61,869 nt of DNA from Deltaproteobacteria bacterium (GCA_013151235.1 JAADIO010000006.1:1-61869), one strand, 5' to 3'. Shown: positions 42,413-51,752, counted from the stretch's first letter. The notes: generated by a model not told the origin, from the sequence alone. Made by a program: numbers and translations.

Positions 42413-43168
42413 ATGCTTCGTCCCATGATCACCGCCTGGATCCTGGCACTGCTGATCTTCCCCGTTGCGGGATGGGCGGATTCTTTCTGGAATCTGCCCC
42501 CTCTTCCCCCACCGGAAGAATATGGGAATATTCTGATCAACCGAACCTCGGAGACACACGGGCTCAAAGCAGTTACCTTCTCTCACTGGTCTCATCGGAT
42601 AAGATACACCTGTCGGGTCTGTCATACTGAACTTGCCTTTGAGATGAAGGTCAATGCAACGGAGATTACGGAAAAAGCGAACCAGCACGGAAAATACTGC
42701 GGCGCCTGCCATAACGGCAAGACTGCATTTGGTCACACAAAAAAGAACTGCAACAAATGCCACAACGGTGACCGAAGTTACGGAAAAGAAAAATTCGCAA
42801 AGCTTGCCAAATTCCCCAGAGCCAAATTCGGTAACAAGATCAACTGGGATAAAGCCGTCAACGAGAAGCTGATCAACCCCAAGCTGACGATCTGGAAGCA
42901 AGCCTACACGCCCCTTCCCTACAACAAACTCCTCAAGCTGGAAGCAAAGTGGAACATCATCCCCGATGCTTTCTTTTCCCACGAGATACACAATCGATGG
43001 CTTGACTGCTCCAACTGCCATCCCGACCCCTTTAATATCAGGGAGAAAACAACCCGGCACTTCTCCATGAAGGCAATCCTGGACGGAAGGTTCTGCGGTG
43101 TTTGCCACCGCAGAGTCTCTTTCCCGATGGATGATTGCAACCGGTGCCATCCCGGCATCAAGAAATGA
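42413..43168 (+). CDS. Six-haem c-type cytochrome, paralog 2
   Basis: A 251-residue exported protein with six haem motifs: CRVCH, CGACH, CNKCH, CSNCH, CGVCH and CNRCH. It aligns by eye with the previous gene over its whole length (EEYGNILINRTSE vs EEYGNCIINNFSE; HRIRYTCRVCH vs HRAKYTCRLCH; RAKFGNKINW vs KARFGNRVDW), so the pair arose by tandem duplication. AAGGAGGAG precedes the ATG. It likely acts in the same electron-transfer step. The stop overlaps the start region of a small lipid-exposed or exported protein gene. Confidence 0.92.
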   Translation: MLRPMITAWILALLIFPVAGWADSFWNLPPLPPPEEYGNILINRTSETHGLKAVTFSHWSHRIRYTCRVCHTELAFEMKVNATEITEKANQHGKYCGACHNGKTAFGHTKKNCNKCHNGDRSYGKEKFAKLAKFPRAKFGNKINWDKAVNEKLINPKLTIWKQAYTPLPYNKLLKLEAKWNIIPDAFFSHEIHNRWLDCSNCHPDPFNIREKTTRHFSMKAILDGRFCGVCHRRVSFPMDDCNRCHPGIKK

Positions 43169-43176
43169 GGTGGACC

Positions 43177-43491
43177 GTGCGAAAAAGCATCCTTTTGCTC
43201 CTTCTACTTTTTCTTTCACTTTCTCTCGTGATCGGGGTCCCGGCGGAAACGTGGAAATCGGAATTTGAAAAGATCTGTGCAAACGTTCCCACCGCATCGT
43301 CCCTTTCGACGGAACGAATCCGGCAACTAATCAAAGAGAGCAACCAACTGACAAAAACGGTTGAAGCGGTTCAGGATCCGCAGAAGAAAGTCTATCTCTT
43401 CCGCCTTAAAAAATGCAGGAACTTCTTTCAGTTCATCCTGAACGGCCGGACCGACAGGAACCCGGATGGTGCGAAAGCCCCACCGAAGTGA
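43177..43491 (+). CDS. Small exported protein of unknown function
   Basis: About 104 residues with a strongly hydrophobic signal sequence (SILLLLLLFLSLSLVIG), then a helical, charged domain with two cysteines (KICAN and KKCRNFF). I do not recognise a family. I favour the GTG at 43177, 6 nt after GAGG; an ATG at 43165 overlapping the previous stop is an alternative. It is the third gene of the cytochrome operon and may be an accessory or assembly factor. Confidence 0.6.
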   Translation: MRKSILLLLLLFLSLSLVIGVPAETWKSEFEKICANVPTASSLSTERIRQLIKESNQLTKTVEAVQDPQKKVYLFRLKKCRNFFQFILNGRTDRNPDGAKAPPK

Positions 43492-43645
43492 GAAAGCCCC
43501 TTTCCTTTGTTCGTCTTTCTCTGCGACCTCTGCGTCTGAGGTGAACGTTCTTCTCCTTTGACCTTCCCCCCTCCCCCCCTTTTCCGCGAAAGGGGGGCAC
43601 AAAGCTCGGGAAGCTTCGATCGATCTTCACCCTCGCCCCAACTCG

Positions 43646-43674
43646 TTGACTTTTTTCATATTTTTCGATATAAA
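43646..43674 (+). promoter_or_regulatory. Promoter of the sensor kinase gene, predicts an almost leaderless transcript
   Basis: TTGACT (43646-43651), 17-nt spacer, TATAAA (43669-43674). The expected start near 43681 is 0-2 nt from the ATG at 43683, which has no Shine-Dalgarno sequence. The upstream 150 nt (43492-43645) hold no gene. Confidence 0.65.
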
Positions 43675-43682
43675 CAGTACTT

Positions 43683-45623
43683 ATGGATTCCCAAAGGACC
43701 TTTCCCCATCTGAATATCCGGAGGAAGCTGATCGTTGCATTCCTCGGTATCGGGTTGATCCCGGTACTGATCCTTGGAAGCATCAACCTCCTGACCAACA
43801 CGCAGGCACTGAAACATCGGACAATCACGGAAATCCACGCCACTCTGACGGCGAAGGCAGAGCGAATCCGGAATGCCCTTCGACATGCCGGAAAGGATCT
43901 GCGTCTCCTCAGTCACTCCCCCTCCCTGAACACATTCCTGGAATTCTACCCGGGGAACGTCATGGGGAAGAACAACCTGAACCGGATGCTCTACAACACC
44001 CTCAAAGATTTTGCACGGAAAAACCCGATCTATCACAGCATTCAGCTTTTCAACCTGAAGGGAAAACCGATCGTTAGCGTCACCAATGACGGAAAAACCA
44101 TTCGGGCGGAAGGACCGGGTAAGACAGCCCCCGCCGGCGATACGGCTTTTTTCTGGAAAGCACTGGATCGGGATCAGGACCGGTTCGTTGTCACCCGGTC
44201 CATGACACCCGATGCAGGAGTCAAAAAAGAAAAACCGGCTCTCGTATTTTCAACGGCGATTCATGATCAGGGCCGACGCGTCAAAGGGGTTCTGGCCATC
44301 CAGCTTCTTTTGCGGGATCTGGCAAACCGGGCCCGGTCTGCTGAAAAACCGATGGGAAGTACTTATCTGATGGACCGGGAGGAAACCTTCCTGCTCCGCG
44401 TCGATAGCAGTAATGCCGAACCGGTGCGGGGAGGTTTTCCCGGTACACTGAAAAGAGAAACACTCCAGCGGATTCTCTCCGGCCGGGAGGGATTGATTAC
44501 GAACGAGAAGAACCGGATCATTTCTTACATTCCCATCCAGGTGGGTGTCGACAGTCCTGCCGATGACTGGGTCCTCGCCGTCGATGTGGCCGAACCGGTG
44601 GTTTTGGCACCGGTACACCGATTTCTTTTTCTCTCCTTGATCATGGTTATTCTCCTGACCTTAATCGGGGTCATCCTCGGTGTAACGGCATCGAACCAGT
44701 TGACCCGGCCGATTCTGGAACTTCACCAGGGAGCACAGCGACTGGCAACGGGCGATTTTTCCCATCGGATTAACGTCAACAGTAATGACGAAATCGAAGA
44801 ACTCGCTGAACAGTTCAATCGGATGGCGGAACGACTTCAGATCTCCCGGGAGCAGATGCAACGATCGAATGAGGAACTGCAGGCGGAGGTCCGGAAAAGA
44901 ACGGAACAACTGGTTCAGGCGGAAAAGATGGCTGCACTGGGGAGACTTTCTGCCGGCATCGCCCATGAAATCGGGAATCCCCTGGCCGGGATGAAAGCCA
45001 ACATTCAACTCCTGGTTGAAAAATTCGGTTCCGACAGTTCCCATCACAAATTCCTGGAACGGATCCTGCGGGAGATCAACCGGCTGGACCACTTTCTGCA
45101 AACCTTCTCCTCCTTTGCCCGGCCGGCAAAAGCACAGAGGACCGCCTGTGACATCCGGAAGATGATCCAGGATGTCATTTTCTTCGTTCGACCGGAAGGC
45201 GCAAAGCAGGGAGTGAAAATCCGGCAGATCTTCGACGAAGATCTGCCGAAGGTCATGGTCGATCATCAGCGGATGCAGCAGGTCTTCCTCAATCTTTGTC
45301 TGAATGCCTTGCAGGCGATGCCGGAAGGAGGCAAACTTACGATTCGAGCTTACGGAGGGAAAGAATTTCCGGAATCCACCGATACGGTCCAGGAGATCAT
45401 CGTCGATGTCTCCGACTCCGGAACCGGGATCCCGGCGGAACACCTCCCGAAGATCTTCGACCCCTTCTTTACAACCAAGGCACAAGGGACCGGCCTCGGC
45501 CTTTCCATCGTCCATCAAATTGTGCGCGAAAACAACGGGACGATTGAGGCGGTTTCGAACGATGATACAGGAACCACCTTTCGTATTCGACTGAAAGGGG
45601 CTGCGCAATCCATCCTTTCCTGA
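43683..45623 (+). CDS. Sensor histidine kinase (double-Cache-like, HAMP, HisKA, HATPase)
   Basis: A 646-residue membrane kinase. TM1 is at about 12-35, a periplasmic Cache-like sensor spans 40-300, TM2 is at about 310-335 and a HAMP domain follows ([22 protein letters not shown]). The H-box is [16 protein letters not shown] and the HATPase motifs are [34 protein letters not shown] and GTGLGLSI. The partner is the NtrC-type regulator 9 nt downstream. The signal may be a small organic or redox cue near the cytochromes, which is inference. Confidence 0.93.
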   Translation: MDSQRTFPHLNIRRKLIVAFLGIGLIPVLILGSINLLTNTQALKHRTITEIHATLTAKAERIRNALRHAGKDLRLLSHSPSLNTFLEFYPGNVMGKNNLNRMLYNTLKDFARKNPIYHSIQLFNLKGKPIVSVTNDGKTIRAEGPGKTAPAGDTAFFWKALDRDQDRFVVTRSMTPDAGVKKEKPALVFSTAIHDQGRRVKGVLAIQLLLRDLANRARSAEKPMGSTYLMDREETFLLRVDSSNAEPVRGGFPGTLKRETLQRILSGREGLITNEKNRIISYIPIQVGVDSPADDWVLAVDVAEPVVLAPVHRFLFLSLIMVILLTLIGVILGVTASNQLTRPILELHQGAQRLATGDFSHRINVNSNDEIEELAEQFNRMAERLQISREQMQRSNEELQAEVRKRTEQLVQAEKMAALGRLSAGIAHEIGNPLAGMKANIQLLVEKFGSDSSHHKFLERILREINRLDHFLQTFSSFARPAKAQRTACDIRKMIQDVIFFVRPEGAKQGVKIRQIFDEDLPKVMVDHQRMQQVFLNLCLNALQAMPEGGKLTIRAYGGKEFPESTDTVQEIIVDVSDSGTGIPAEHLPKIFDPFFTTKAQGTGLGLSIVHQIVRENNGTIEAVSNDDTGTTFRIRLKGAAQSILS

Positions 45624-45632
45624 GGAGGGAAG

Positions 45633-46991
45633 ATGCCGAATCTGCTGATTGTGGAAGATGATGAATCGATGCTCGACACCCTGAGTGACGTTTTCCGGGA
45701 AAAGGGAGAAAATGTTGTCTCCGTCCCAACGGGTGACGCAGCCCTGAAGGAGTTCAGCCGGAATCAACCGGATCTGGTCCTTCTCGATATCCGTCTGCCG
45801 GACACGGACGGGCTGACACTACTGAAAAAAATGAAGGAAACAGCTCCGGACCTTCTCGTCGTGATCATGACCGCCTATCCCCAGGTACAAACCGCCATCC
45901 AGGCGATGAAGGCCGGTGCCTACGATTATATCAACAAGCCCTTTGATCTCGACGAGATGCGTCTCGTTGTGGAGAAGGCCCTGGAAACGCGCCTCCTCAA
46001 GGATGAAGTCAACCGGTTCCGAAGAGAAAAGGCCTCCACGGCAAAGGCGACGAAAATCCTAGGGGAGAGTCCCGCCACGCAACAGATGCGGACACTGCTT
46101 CGAATGGTCGCCGATACGCCGCGGACCCCGGTCCTGTTGACGGGCGAATCGGGAACCGGGAAGGAACTGGCCGCCAACGCCATTCACTATGGGAGTCACC
46201 GGGCGCAGAAAGCGCTGGTGAAGGTCAACTGCAGTGCTCTGCCCGACAACCTGCTGGAGGACGAGCTTTTCGGACACGAACGGGGGGCCTTCACCGATGC
46301 GAAAGAGACCCGGAAGGGGCTGTTTGAAATGGCAGACGGCGGGAGTCTGTTCCTGGATGAAATTGCTGAAATGTCCCCTGCCCTGCAGCCGAAACTCCTG
46401 CGAATCCTGGAAGGAGAGCCGTTTCGACGTGTGGGCGGAACTCGGGAGATCCGGTCGGACGTCCGTATTATCGCAGCCACCAATCGTGATCTTACAACCA
46501 TGGTCAAGGCCGGAAGCTTCCGCAAGGACCTTTATTATCGGCTCAAAGTCATGGAGATGCGGTTACCGACGTTAAAACAAAGGAGAGAGGATATCCCCCT
46601 GCTTGTAGAGCATTTCATTGCACTTCACAGCCGGGAGATGGGAAAGTCGGCGGTTACTCTGAGCGACCAGGCCGCACAAATGCTGATGAACTACTCCTGG
46701 CCGGGCAACGTCCGGGAACTTAAAAATGTAATAGAACGAGCCGTGATCCTGTCGAACGGAGAGACCATCGAACGCAAACATCTCCCGCTGGAACTCTGCA
46801 AAGCCGTCGCAAACGAATGTTTCGAGAACAACCCTCCCGCAGCCCTGGATCTCACACTGGAAGACCTTGAACGGGAATACATCCTCCGGATACTGAGAAA
46901 GCTCGGGGGGAACCGGACCGCTGCAGCAAAAAAACTCGGGATTTCCCGGTCCACTCTTTTGGAAAGACTCAAACGTTATAATGCCCGATAG
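45633..46991 (+). CDS. NtrC-family sigma-54-dependent response regulator
   Basis: A 452-residue regulator: receiver (LVLLDIRLPD; Asp at about 52), AAA+ domain at 140-370 (Walker A GESGTGKELAA; Walker B GGSLFLDEIAEM) and a Fis-type helix-turn-helix (GGNRTAAAKKLGISRSTLLERL). The sigma-54-contacting loop reads GAFTDA in place of GAFTGA; this variant is found in some active family members. It activates sigma-54 promoters, none of which I could place in the flanking intergenic regions. AGGAGGGAAG precedes the ATG. It is co-transcribed with the kinase. Confidence 0.94.
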   Translation: MPNLLIVEDDESMLDTLSDVFREKGENVVSVPTGDAALKEFSRNQPDLVLLDIRLPDTDGLTLLKKMKETAPDLLVVIMTAYPQVQTAIQAMKAGAYDYINKPFDLDEMRLVVEKALETRLLKDEVNRFRREKASTAKATKILGESPATQQMRTLLRMVADTPRTPVLLTGESGTGKELAANAIHYGSHRAQKALVKVNCSALPDNLLEDELFGHERGAFTDAKETRKGLFEMADGGSLFLDEIAEMSPALQPKLLRILEGEPFRRVGGTREIRSDVRIIAATNRDLTTMVKAGSFRKDLYYRLKVMEMRLPTLKQRREDIPLLVEHFIALHSREMGKSAVTLSDQAAQMLMNYSWPGNVRELKNVIERAVILSNGETIERKHLPLELCKAVANECFENNPPAALDLTLEDLEREYILRILRKLGGNRTAAAKKLGISRSTLLERLKRYNAR

Positions 46992-47110
46992 TTTCCTCTT
47001 CATCTACCGTAAACAAGCGTTGTGCCGTTTCAGACCTCCTTCCTTTTTTATAATGCTGAATGATTTCCAGAGGTCGAATCCTTTTTTCGGAAATAAAATA
47101 AAAAAAAGTC

Positions 47111-47139
47111 TTGAAATTCAGAACTCATTTCCATATAGT
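47111..47139 (+). promoter_or_regulatory. Promoter of the tetrahaem-ferredoxin-NrfD operon
   Basis: TTGAAA (47111-47116), 17-nt spacer, TATAGT (47134-47139), 51 nt before the ATG at 47191. Confidence 0.6.
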
Positions 47140-47190
47140 CATATGATAATTTTAGAATTTACATACTTCATTAAAAGCATGGGAGGTACG

Positions 47191-47754
47191 ATGATCATTC
47201 AACAGAGAACCGTCTTTCTCCTCTTTTTGTGCTTCACCGGAGCGTTTCTGATTTCTCCATCAAGGTCTTTCAGCTCCGACATGGATTCGGAAGCAGCATT
47301 AGCGCAGTCCCCTCAGGTCCAGGAACATAAGATTCCCAAGTATATTACTCCGCCGCCCCCCTTCTCGGAGGGGATCTTCCCCTGCTCCGACTGCCATAAA
47401 GACTTAAAACCGAACCCCAAACGCCGCAAACTGGAACTCATGCACACCGATATTCACCTGAAACATGCGGGCGGAGAACAATGGTGCCTGGACTGTCATG
47501 ACCTGAACAATCGCGACAAGCTGCACCTGATCAATGGGAAACTGATCGATTTCGAGGAGGTCTATTATCTCTGTGGACAATGCCACGGGACGATCTTCCG
47601 GGACTGGAAGGCCGGCGTCCATGGAAAACGGACGGGAGAATGGAATGGGAAGAAGGTCTACCGTCTTTGTACCAACTGCCACAATCCCCATCAGCCTCAC
47701 TTCAAGCCGTTAAAACCAAAACGTCCACCGGAACGGCCGAGTGATATCAAATAA
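47191..47754 (+). CDS. Tetrahaem c-type cytochrome of a CISM-type complex
   Basis: A 187-residue exported protein with signal peptide and four haem motifs: CSDCH, CLDCH, CGQCH and CTNCH. The text GIFPCSDCHKDLKPNPKRR and VHGKRTGEWNG is familiar from cytochromes that accompany ferredoxin/NrfD membrane modules. GGGAGGT sits just before the ATG at 47191. The next two genes encode the Tat-exported ferredoxin and the NrfD-type membrane subunit, so this is the periplasmic electron-carrying arm of a quinol-linked complex. Its stop lies 34 nt before the next start. Confidence 0.9.
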   Translation: MIIQQRTVFLLFLCFTGAFLISPSRSFSSDMDSEAALAQSPQVQEHKIPKYITPPPPFSEGIFPCSDCHKDLKPNPKRRKLELMHTDIHLKHAGGEQWCLDCHDLNNRDKLHLINGKLIDFEEVYYLCGQCHGTIFRDWKAGVHGKRTGEWNGKKVYRLCTNCHNPHQPHFKPLKPKRPPERPSDIK

Positions 47755-47788
47755 ACTTTTCTACTACTTGAAAATCCGGGAGATCGAT

Positions 47789-48712
47789 ATGTCTAAAAAA
47801 CAGAGAAAAAATCCGTTATCGCTCAAACTTGACCGGCGCAATTTCCTGAAAGGCTCGGCCCTCGGATTGGCTGCATCGGCCCTGCCCCTGGAGAATGCCG
47901 ATGCCTCTTTTATTGAAGCTTTTTTTCAGAAACACTTCCGGGAGATGAACAAGAAGGAAATCCAGGAGGTTCTGAACCGGTTGGAAAAGGAGTATTCCGA
48001 ACAATACAAAAAACACGTCACGGTGAAGGCAACGAAAGCCATGCCGGGCGTCCAATTCGGATACGGCCTTGATTTATCCAGATGCATCGGCTGCCGCCGT
48101 TGTGTTTACGCCTGTATCGGGGAAAACAACCAGTCCCGTGACCCACAAATTCCATGGATCCAGGTCCTGAGCTTCAGGAAGGGCGACAAATGGACGGATC
48201 TGGAAGAAGCGGACAAGTATTACAATCCTGCCACGGTCCCGGAACCGGAGCACTGGTACATGCCGGTACAGTGCCAGCAGTGCCGCCATCCTGCCTGTAC
48301 CCGGGCCTGCCCCACCCAGGCGACCTGGAAAGAACCGGATGGAATCGTCGTTGTTGATTACAACTGGTGCATCGGCTGCCGCTACTGTATGGCGGCCTGC
48401 CCCTACGGCGCTCGTCATTTCAACTGGGGAGAGCCTCACATTCCGGACGATGAGCTGAATCCGGTCACCCATTACCTGGGTAATCGTCCCCGGTACAAGG
48501 GGGTTGTGGAAAAATGCACCTTCTGTATTCAACGAACCCGTGAAGGCAGGTATCCTGCTTGCGTGGAGATCTGCCCCGTTGGTGCACGAAAATTTGGAAA
48601 TCTCCTCGATCCGTCCAGTGAGATTCGATACTGCATTGAGAACAAGCGGGTCTTTCGTCTCAAGGAAGAACTGAATACACAACCGAAGTTCTATTACTTC
48701 TACGCAACGTAA
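47789..48712 (+). CDS. Tat-exported ferredoxin-like iron-sulfur subunit (NrfC/HybA/DsrO type)
   Basis: About 307 residues. The twin-arginine signal (DRRNFLKGSALGL) is followed by four cysteine clusters: CIGCRRCVYAC, CQQCRHPACTRACP, CIGCRYCMAACPYGAR and CTFCIQRTREGRYPACVEICP. This is the pattern of periplasmic four-cluster subunits that link an NrfD-type quinone site with a cytochrome. The ATG at 47789 follows GGGAG. It lies between the tetrahaem cytochrome and the NrfD gene in one operon. Confidence 0.93.
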   Translation: MSKKQRKNPLSLKLDRRNFLKGSALGLAASALPLENADASFIEAFFQKHFREMNKKEIQEVLNRLEKEYSEQYKKHVTVKATKAMPGVQFGYGLDLSRCIGCRRCVYACIGENNQSRDPQIPWIQVLSFRKGDKWTDLEEADKYYNPATVPEPEHWYMPVQCQQCRHPACTRACPTQATWKEPDGIVVVDYNWCIGCRYCMAACPYGARHFNWGEPHIPDDELNPVTHYLGNRPRYKGVVEKCTFCIQRTREGRYPACVEICPVGARKFGNLLDPSSEIRYCIENKRVFRLKEELNTQPKFYYFYAT

Positions 48713-48731
48713 TATCGATAGGGGAGAAAAG

Positions 48732-49997
48732 ATGATTGAGATGATACGGAACTTTTTCAAGGCGATGAAGCAGATTCTGATCGGTGATCGGAACTACTAT
48801 CTATGGATTGCATTCCTGAGTTTCTTCGTGATTGCAGGGATGGCCGCCTATGCAGAGCAGATTCATGACGGTCTGATTGTCACCGCAATGCGGGATCCTG
48901 TCTCCTGGGGGTTGTACATCTCCAATTTTACATACCTCGTCGGAGTGGCGGCCGCCGCCGTTGTACTCGTCGTCCCCGCGTACATCTACAACTTCAAGGC
49001 CATCAAGGAAATTACCCTCCTGGGCGAGATGCTGGCCGTCACGGCGGTCATTCTCTGCATTCTCTTCGTTATGGTCGACATGGGACATCCGGAACGGCTC
49101 TGGCATCTTCTTCCCTTCGTGGGGGCCATGAACTTTCCCAGCTCCCTCCTGGCTTGGGATGTCATCGTTCTATCCGGCTATCTCTTCATCAATGCGACGA
49201 TTGTCCTGTATGTTCTGTACAAGCTTTCTCTCGGAAAAGAATATAACCTTCAATTCATCAAACCGTTGATCATTCTCTCTATTCCCTGGGCGGTCGGGAT
49301 CCACACCGTCACCGCATTTCTCTACAACGGTCTTCCCTCTCGCCCCTTCTGGAATGCCTCAATCCTGGCTCCGCGCTTTCTCGCCTCGGCCTTCTGCTCC
49401 GGTCCGGCCCTGATGCTGATTCTTTTTCAGATCATCCGCAAGGTCTCACGCATTGAAGTCAAGGATAAAGCCATTTTCAAAATTGCCGAACTGATCGCCT
49501 ATGCCATGTGCATTAATCTCTTTCTCGAAATTGCGGAACTCTTCAAGGAGTTTTACTCCGGGACCGTAGACGTTGCTTCGATTCAGTATCTCTATTTCGG
49601 TTTAAAAGGAAACAACGGGCTTGTTCCATGGATCTGGTGGGCAACCATTCTGAATGTCATCGCATTGATTCTATTCTTGAATCCGAAAACCCGGGAAAAT
49701 ATGCTGACACTCAACGCAGGATGCGTTTTCATCATCATCGGGATTTATATTGAGAAGGGGATGGGACTTGTCATCCCGGGATTTGTCCCCGGAACCTTAG
49801 GGGAAATATATAACTACTCCCCAACCCACATAGAAATTCTCATTACCGTAGGCATCTGGGCCTTCGGTGCTCTCCTCTATACATTGATGTTGAAATTTGC
49901 GATCCCGATCTATACGGGCCAGTTGCGTTTCAGCTCTACAAAAAAAACCGATGGCGAAAAGACCTCTTCAGTTGACCTGGAACCAATAGCAGAGTAG
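48732..49997 (+). CDS. NrfD/PsrC/DsrP-type membrane quinol-interacting subunit
   Basis: A 421-residue polytopic membrane protein with about ten transmembrane helices, longer than NrfD and close to DsrP/HmeB types. Features include DPVSWGLYISNFTYLVG, VDMGHPERLWHLL and the conserved ILAPRFLASAFCSGPALMLI. Members oxidise or reduce menaquinol and exchange electrons with the periplasmic ferredoxin subunit encoded 20 nt upstream. The tetrahaem-FeS-NrfD triple resembles DsrJOP and related CISM complexes. A strong terminator follows. The final acceptor, possibly the six-haem cytochromes or Nap, is not known. Confidence 0.92.
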   Translation: MIEMIRNFFKAMKQILIGDRNYYLWIAFLSFFVIAGMAAYAEQIHDGLIVTAMRDPVSWGLYISNFTYLVGVAAAAVVLVVPAYIYNFKAIKEITLLGEMLAVTAVILCILFVMVDMGHPERLWHLLPFVGAMNFPSSLLAWDVIVLSGYLFINATIVLYVLYKLSLGKEYNLQFIKPLIILSIPWAVGIHTVTAFLYNGLPSRPFWNASILAPRFLASAFCSGPALMLILFQIIRKVSRIEVKDKAIFKIAELIAYAMCINLFLEIAELFKEFYSGTVDVASIQYLYFGLKGNNGLVPWIWWATILNVIALILFLNPKTRENMLTLNAGCVFIIIGIYIEKGMGLVIPGFVPGTLGEIYNYSPTHIEILITVGIWAFGALLYTLMLKFAIPIYTGQLRFSSTKKTDGEKTSSVDLEPIAE

Positions 49998-50026
49998 ATG
50001 GAAAAGCTTCGCATGATCATCACACG

Positions 50027-50065
50027 AAAAAAAGCCGTCCTTCTGAAAAGGACGGCTTTTTTTCT
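50027..50065 (+). terminator. Rho-independent terminator of the CISM operon
   Basis: AAAGCCGTCCTT (50031-50042) pairs with AAGGACGGCTTT, with CTGA at the tip, followed by a long T-rich run. The A-run upstream also lets it work for the opposite strand, ending the DUF3106 operon. Confidence 0.85.
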
Positions 50066-50104
50066 TTTTGCAATCTCCGCGGGAACCACTTCCCGCCGTT
50101 GATT

Positions 50105-50551
50105 TTATTTCCCGGCCTTCTGCCGAATGCGCTCCCGGAAGATCCGCCTCTCCTCCGGAGAGAGACGCTGCCACCGGCGAAAAAGTTGCCGCAGATGCCG
50201 CCGACGCTCCGGAGGGAGCGCCCGGAATCGTTTCAGGTTTGCCAGGATCCGCCGTTTCTCCGGACCGGAAAGCTTTTGGAATTGCCGAAACCGTCTCACA
50301 AGCTTCCGCCGCTGCTCCGGTGAAAGTTTTTTAAATCGCCGGTAGTTGTTCCGAATAAACCGTTTCTCCTCGGGAGAAAGTTTCTTCCACACCCGGTAGC
50401 GTTCCCGGATGACCTTCCGTTCGGCAGGAGAGATCTGTTCCCACCGCTCCAGCAGTTCGGAAGGCCCTTTTTTTTCATCAGCATGAGCCGATATCGTCAT
50501 TATCAGAAAAACCCCCATGAGAATGACCAGTCCCAGTCTAAACTTTTTCAT
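50105..50551 (-). CDS. DUF3106-like exported protein with basic helical repeats
   Basis: About 148 residues: a signal peptide (GLVILMGVFLIMTISAHA) and then six repeats of about 20 residues of the form LSPEERRxFRxxxRxxKK. The protein is strongly basic and helical. DUF3106 proteins often accompany ECF sigma/anti-sigma pairs and resemble CpxP/Spy-like periplasmic stress sensors, though that is inference here. I start at the ATG at 50551, 6 nt after GGAGAG. The frame is open to a GTG at 50677 that overlaps the anti-sigma stop (GTGA), so a longer coupled form cannot be excluded. Confidence 0.72.
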   Translation of the reverse strand: MKKFRLGLVILMGVFLIMTISAHADEKKGPSELLERWEQISPAERKVIRERYRVWKKLSPEEKRFIRNNYRRFKKLSPEQRRKLVRRFRQFQKLSGPEKRRILANLKRFRALPPERRRHLRQLFRRWQRLSPEERRIFRERIRQKAGK

Positions 50552-50673
50552 CGATTCTCTCCATCCCGCTGTTCTTCCGGAGAAGAATGCTGAGGCAATT
50601 TTTCCGGCAGCGACGACCGCCTCCCCTCTCGTGAGGAATCCCACGGCAAGGAGTATAACAATCATGAGAAACT

Positions 50674-51108
50674 TCACAAATTCTCCACCTCTTTCAGAGA
50701 CCGGAGGAGATCGAAATCTTCCAACAGATCGAGTTTGCTGATCAGCTCATAGTTCTGAAACAACATGATGCGGTCCTGCCGTCCACGATAATAGTGGAAC
50801 CCCGCCGTTGCCACGGCAAGCAACACCATCACCGCCATGACTCCCTGCAGAAGGGGACGGGAAAAGAGGAAGGAGCGTCGAAAGGAGTTCCCAATCTTCC
50901 TTCGAACAGATCTTCGATACTCCTGCCAATATCCCTCGGGTATCTCCGGCGGATCACAACGTAGCCCATCCAGTTTGTTTTTCAACCGCCCCCAGGCGGC
51001 ACTGCATCTTTCACAGTTCTGCAGATGGCTTTCGATCCGCCTCTTTTCCGCCTCGTCCAATTCCCCGTAGTAATAAAGGGGCAACCTCTTTCCCGTCCTG
51101 CACTTCAT
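50674..51108 (-). CDS. Anti-sigma factor with zinc-binding domain
   Basis: A 144-residue membrane protein. The N-terminal cytoplasmic part has the ZAS-type motif HLQNCERC and helix YYYGELDEAEKRRIESHL. One transmembrane helix lies at about 88-108 (GVMAVMVLLAVATAGFHYY), and a short periplasmic tail follows. It holds the ECF sigma factor inactive until an envelope signal arrives. Its ATG overlaps the sigma stop (ATGA), so the two are coupled. Confidence 0.87.
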   Translation of the reverse strand: MKCRTGKRLPLYYYGELDEAEKRRIESHLQNCERCSAAWGRLKNKLDGLRCDPPEIPEGYWQEYRRSVRRKIGNSFRRSFLFSRPLLQGVMAVMVLLAVATAGFHYYRGRQDRIMLFQNYELISKLDLLEDFDLLRSLKEVENL

Positions 51109-51683
51109 TCTTTTTCCTCCAGTTCCTTCTTGACACGATGTACGGCCCGGAAGAGGTGGGCTTTCACCGTCCCCTCGGCACAGGTGAGGATCTCTGCGAT
51201 CTCCCGGATCTTCAATCCCTGAAAATGGCGTAGAACAAAAACCTCCCGCTGTTTCGACGGAAGGCCTTCCAATACCGCCAGGGCCGCCCGTCCCGTTTCG
51301 ACCGCAACAAGGCGACTTTCGGGGGTTACCTCCGTCCGGGGTTCGATCTCCTTCTCCTCATCTCCCCGGGAAAAGGAAAGAGCAGCCCGAAGCCGCTGCC
51401 TCCGGTCGTGGCGCCGGCAAAGGTTGAGAACGATCCGGTAGAGCCAGGTGGAAAACCGGCTCTCTCCCCGAAAGGTCGAGAGTTTCCGAAAGACCACGAT
51501 GAAGGCCTCCTGAGAAAGATCCTCGGCGTCCTCTACGCTGCCTGTCATACGGTAGGCCAGAGCAAAAGCATCTTTAGCATGCCGCTCGACCAGAAGAGTA
51601 AAGGCGGACTCATCACCGGACCGGCACCGATCGAGAATTGTGACATCGGGAATTTTTTCCGCCTGCGCCATGCCCACGTCCAT
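51105..51683 (-). CDS. ECF-type RNA polymerase sigma factor
   Basis: About 192 residues. Region 2 contains AYRMTGSVEDAEDLSQEAFIVVFRKLSTFRGESRFSTWLYRI split over regions 2.1-2.4, and region 4 contains LPSKQREVFVLRHFQGLKIREIAEIL with the helix-turn-helix CAEGTVKAHLFRAVHRVKKEL. It directs transcription of envelope-stress genes and is controlled by the coupled anti-sigma factor. The promoter motif at 51691-51719 places the transcript start at about 51684, so the ATG at 51683 would be leaderless. A second ATG at 51671 has GTGGG upstream. The open frame to 51797 passes through the promoter and is rejected. Confidence 0.9.
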   Translation of the reverse strand: MDVGMAQAEKIPDVTILDRCRSGDESAFTLLVERHAKDAFALAYRMTGSVEDAEDLSQEAFIVVFRKLSTFRGESRFSTWLYRIVLNLCRRHDRRQRLRAALSFSRGDEEKEIEPRTEVTPESRLVAVETGRAALAVLEGLPSKQREVFVLRHFQGLKIREIAEILTCAEGTVKAHLFRAVHRVKKELEEKE

Positions 51684-51690
51684 ATATGAA

Positions 51691-51719
51691 TTAGAGCCCC
51701 ATCGCAGGAAAAGGTTTAC
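51691..51719 (-). promoter_or_regulatory. ECF promoter of the sigma operon (autoregulation)
   Basis: On the minus strand GTAAACC (51719-51713), 16-nt spacer, CTCTAA (51696-51691). The same two boxes occur on the plus strand at 51753-51782. This resembles the RpoE-type GGAACTT/TCTGA pattern and implies that sigma drives its own operon. Confidence 0.65.
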
Positions 51720-51752
51720 AGGAAGGAGAAGAAAAAGCAACTTTTTTTTACC

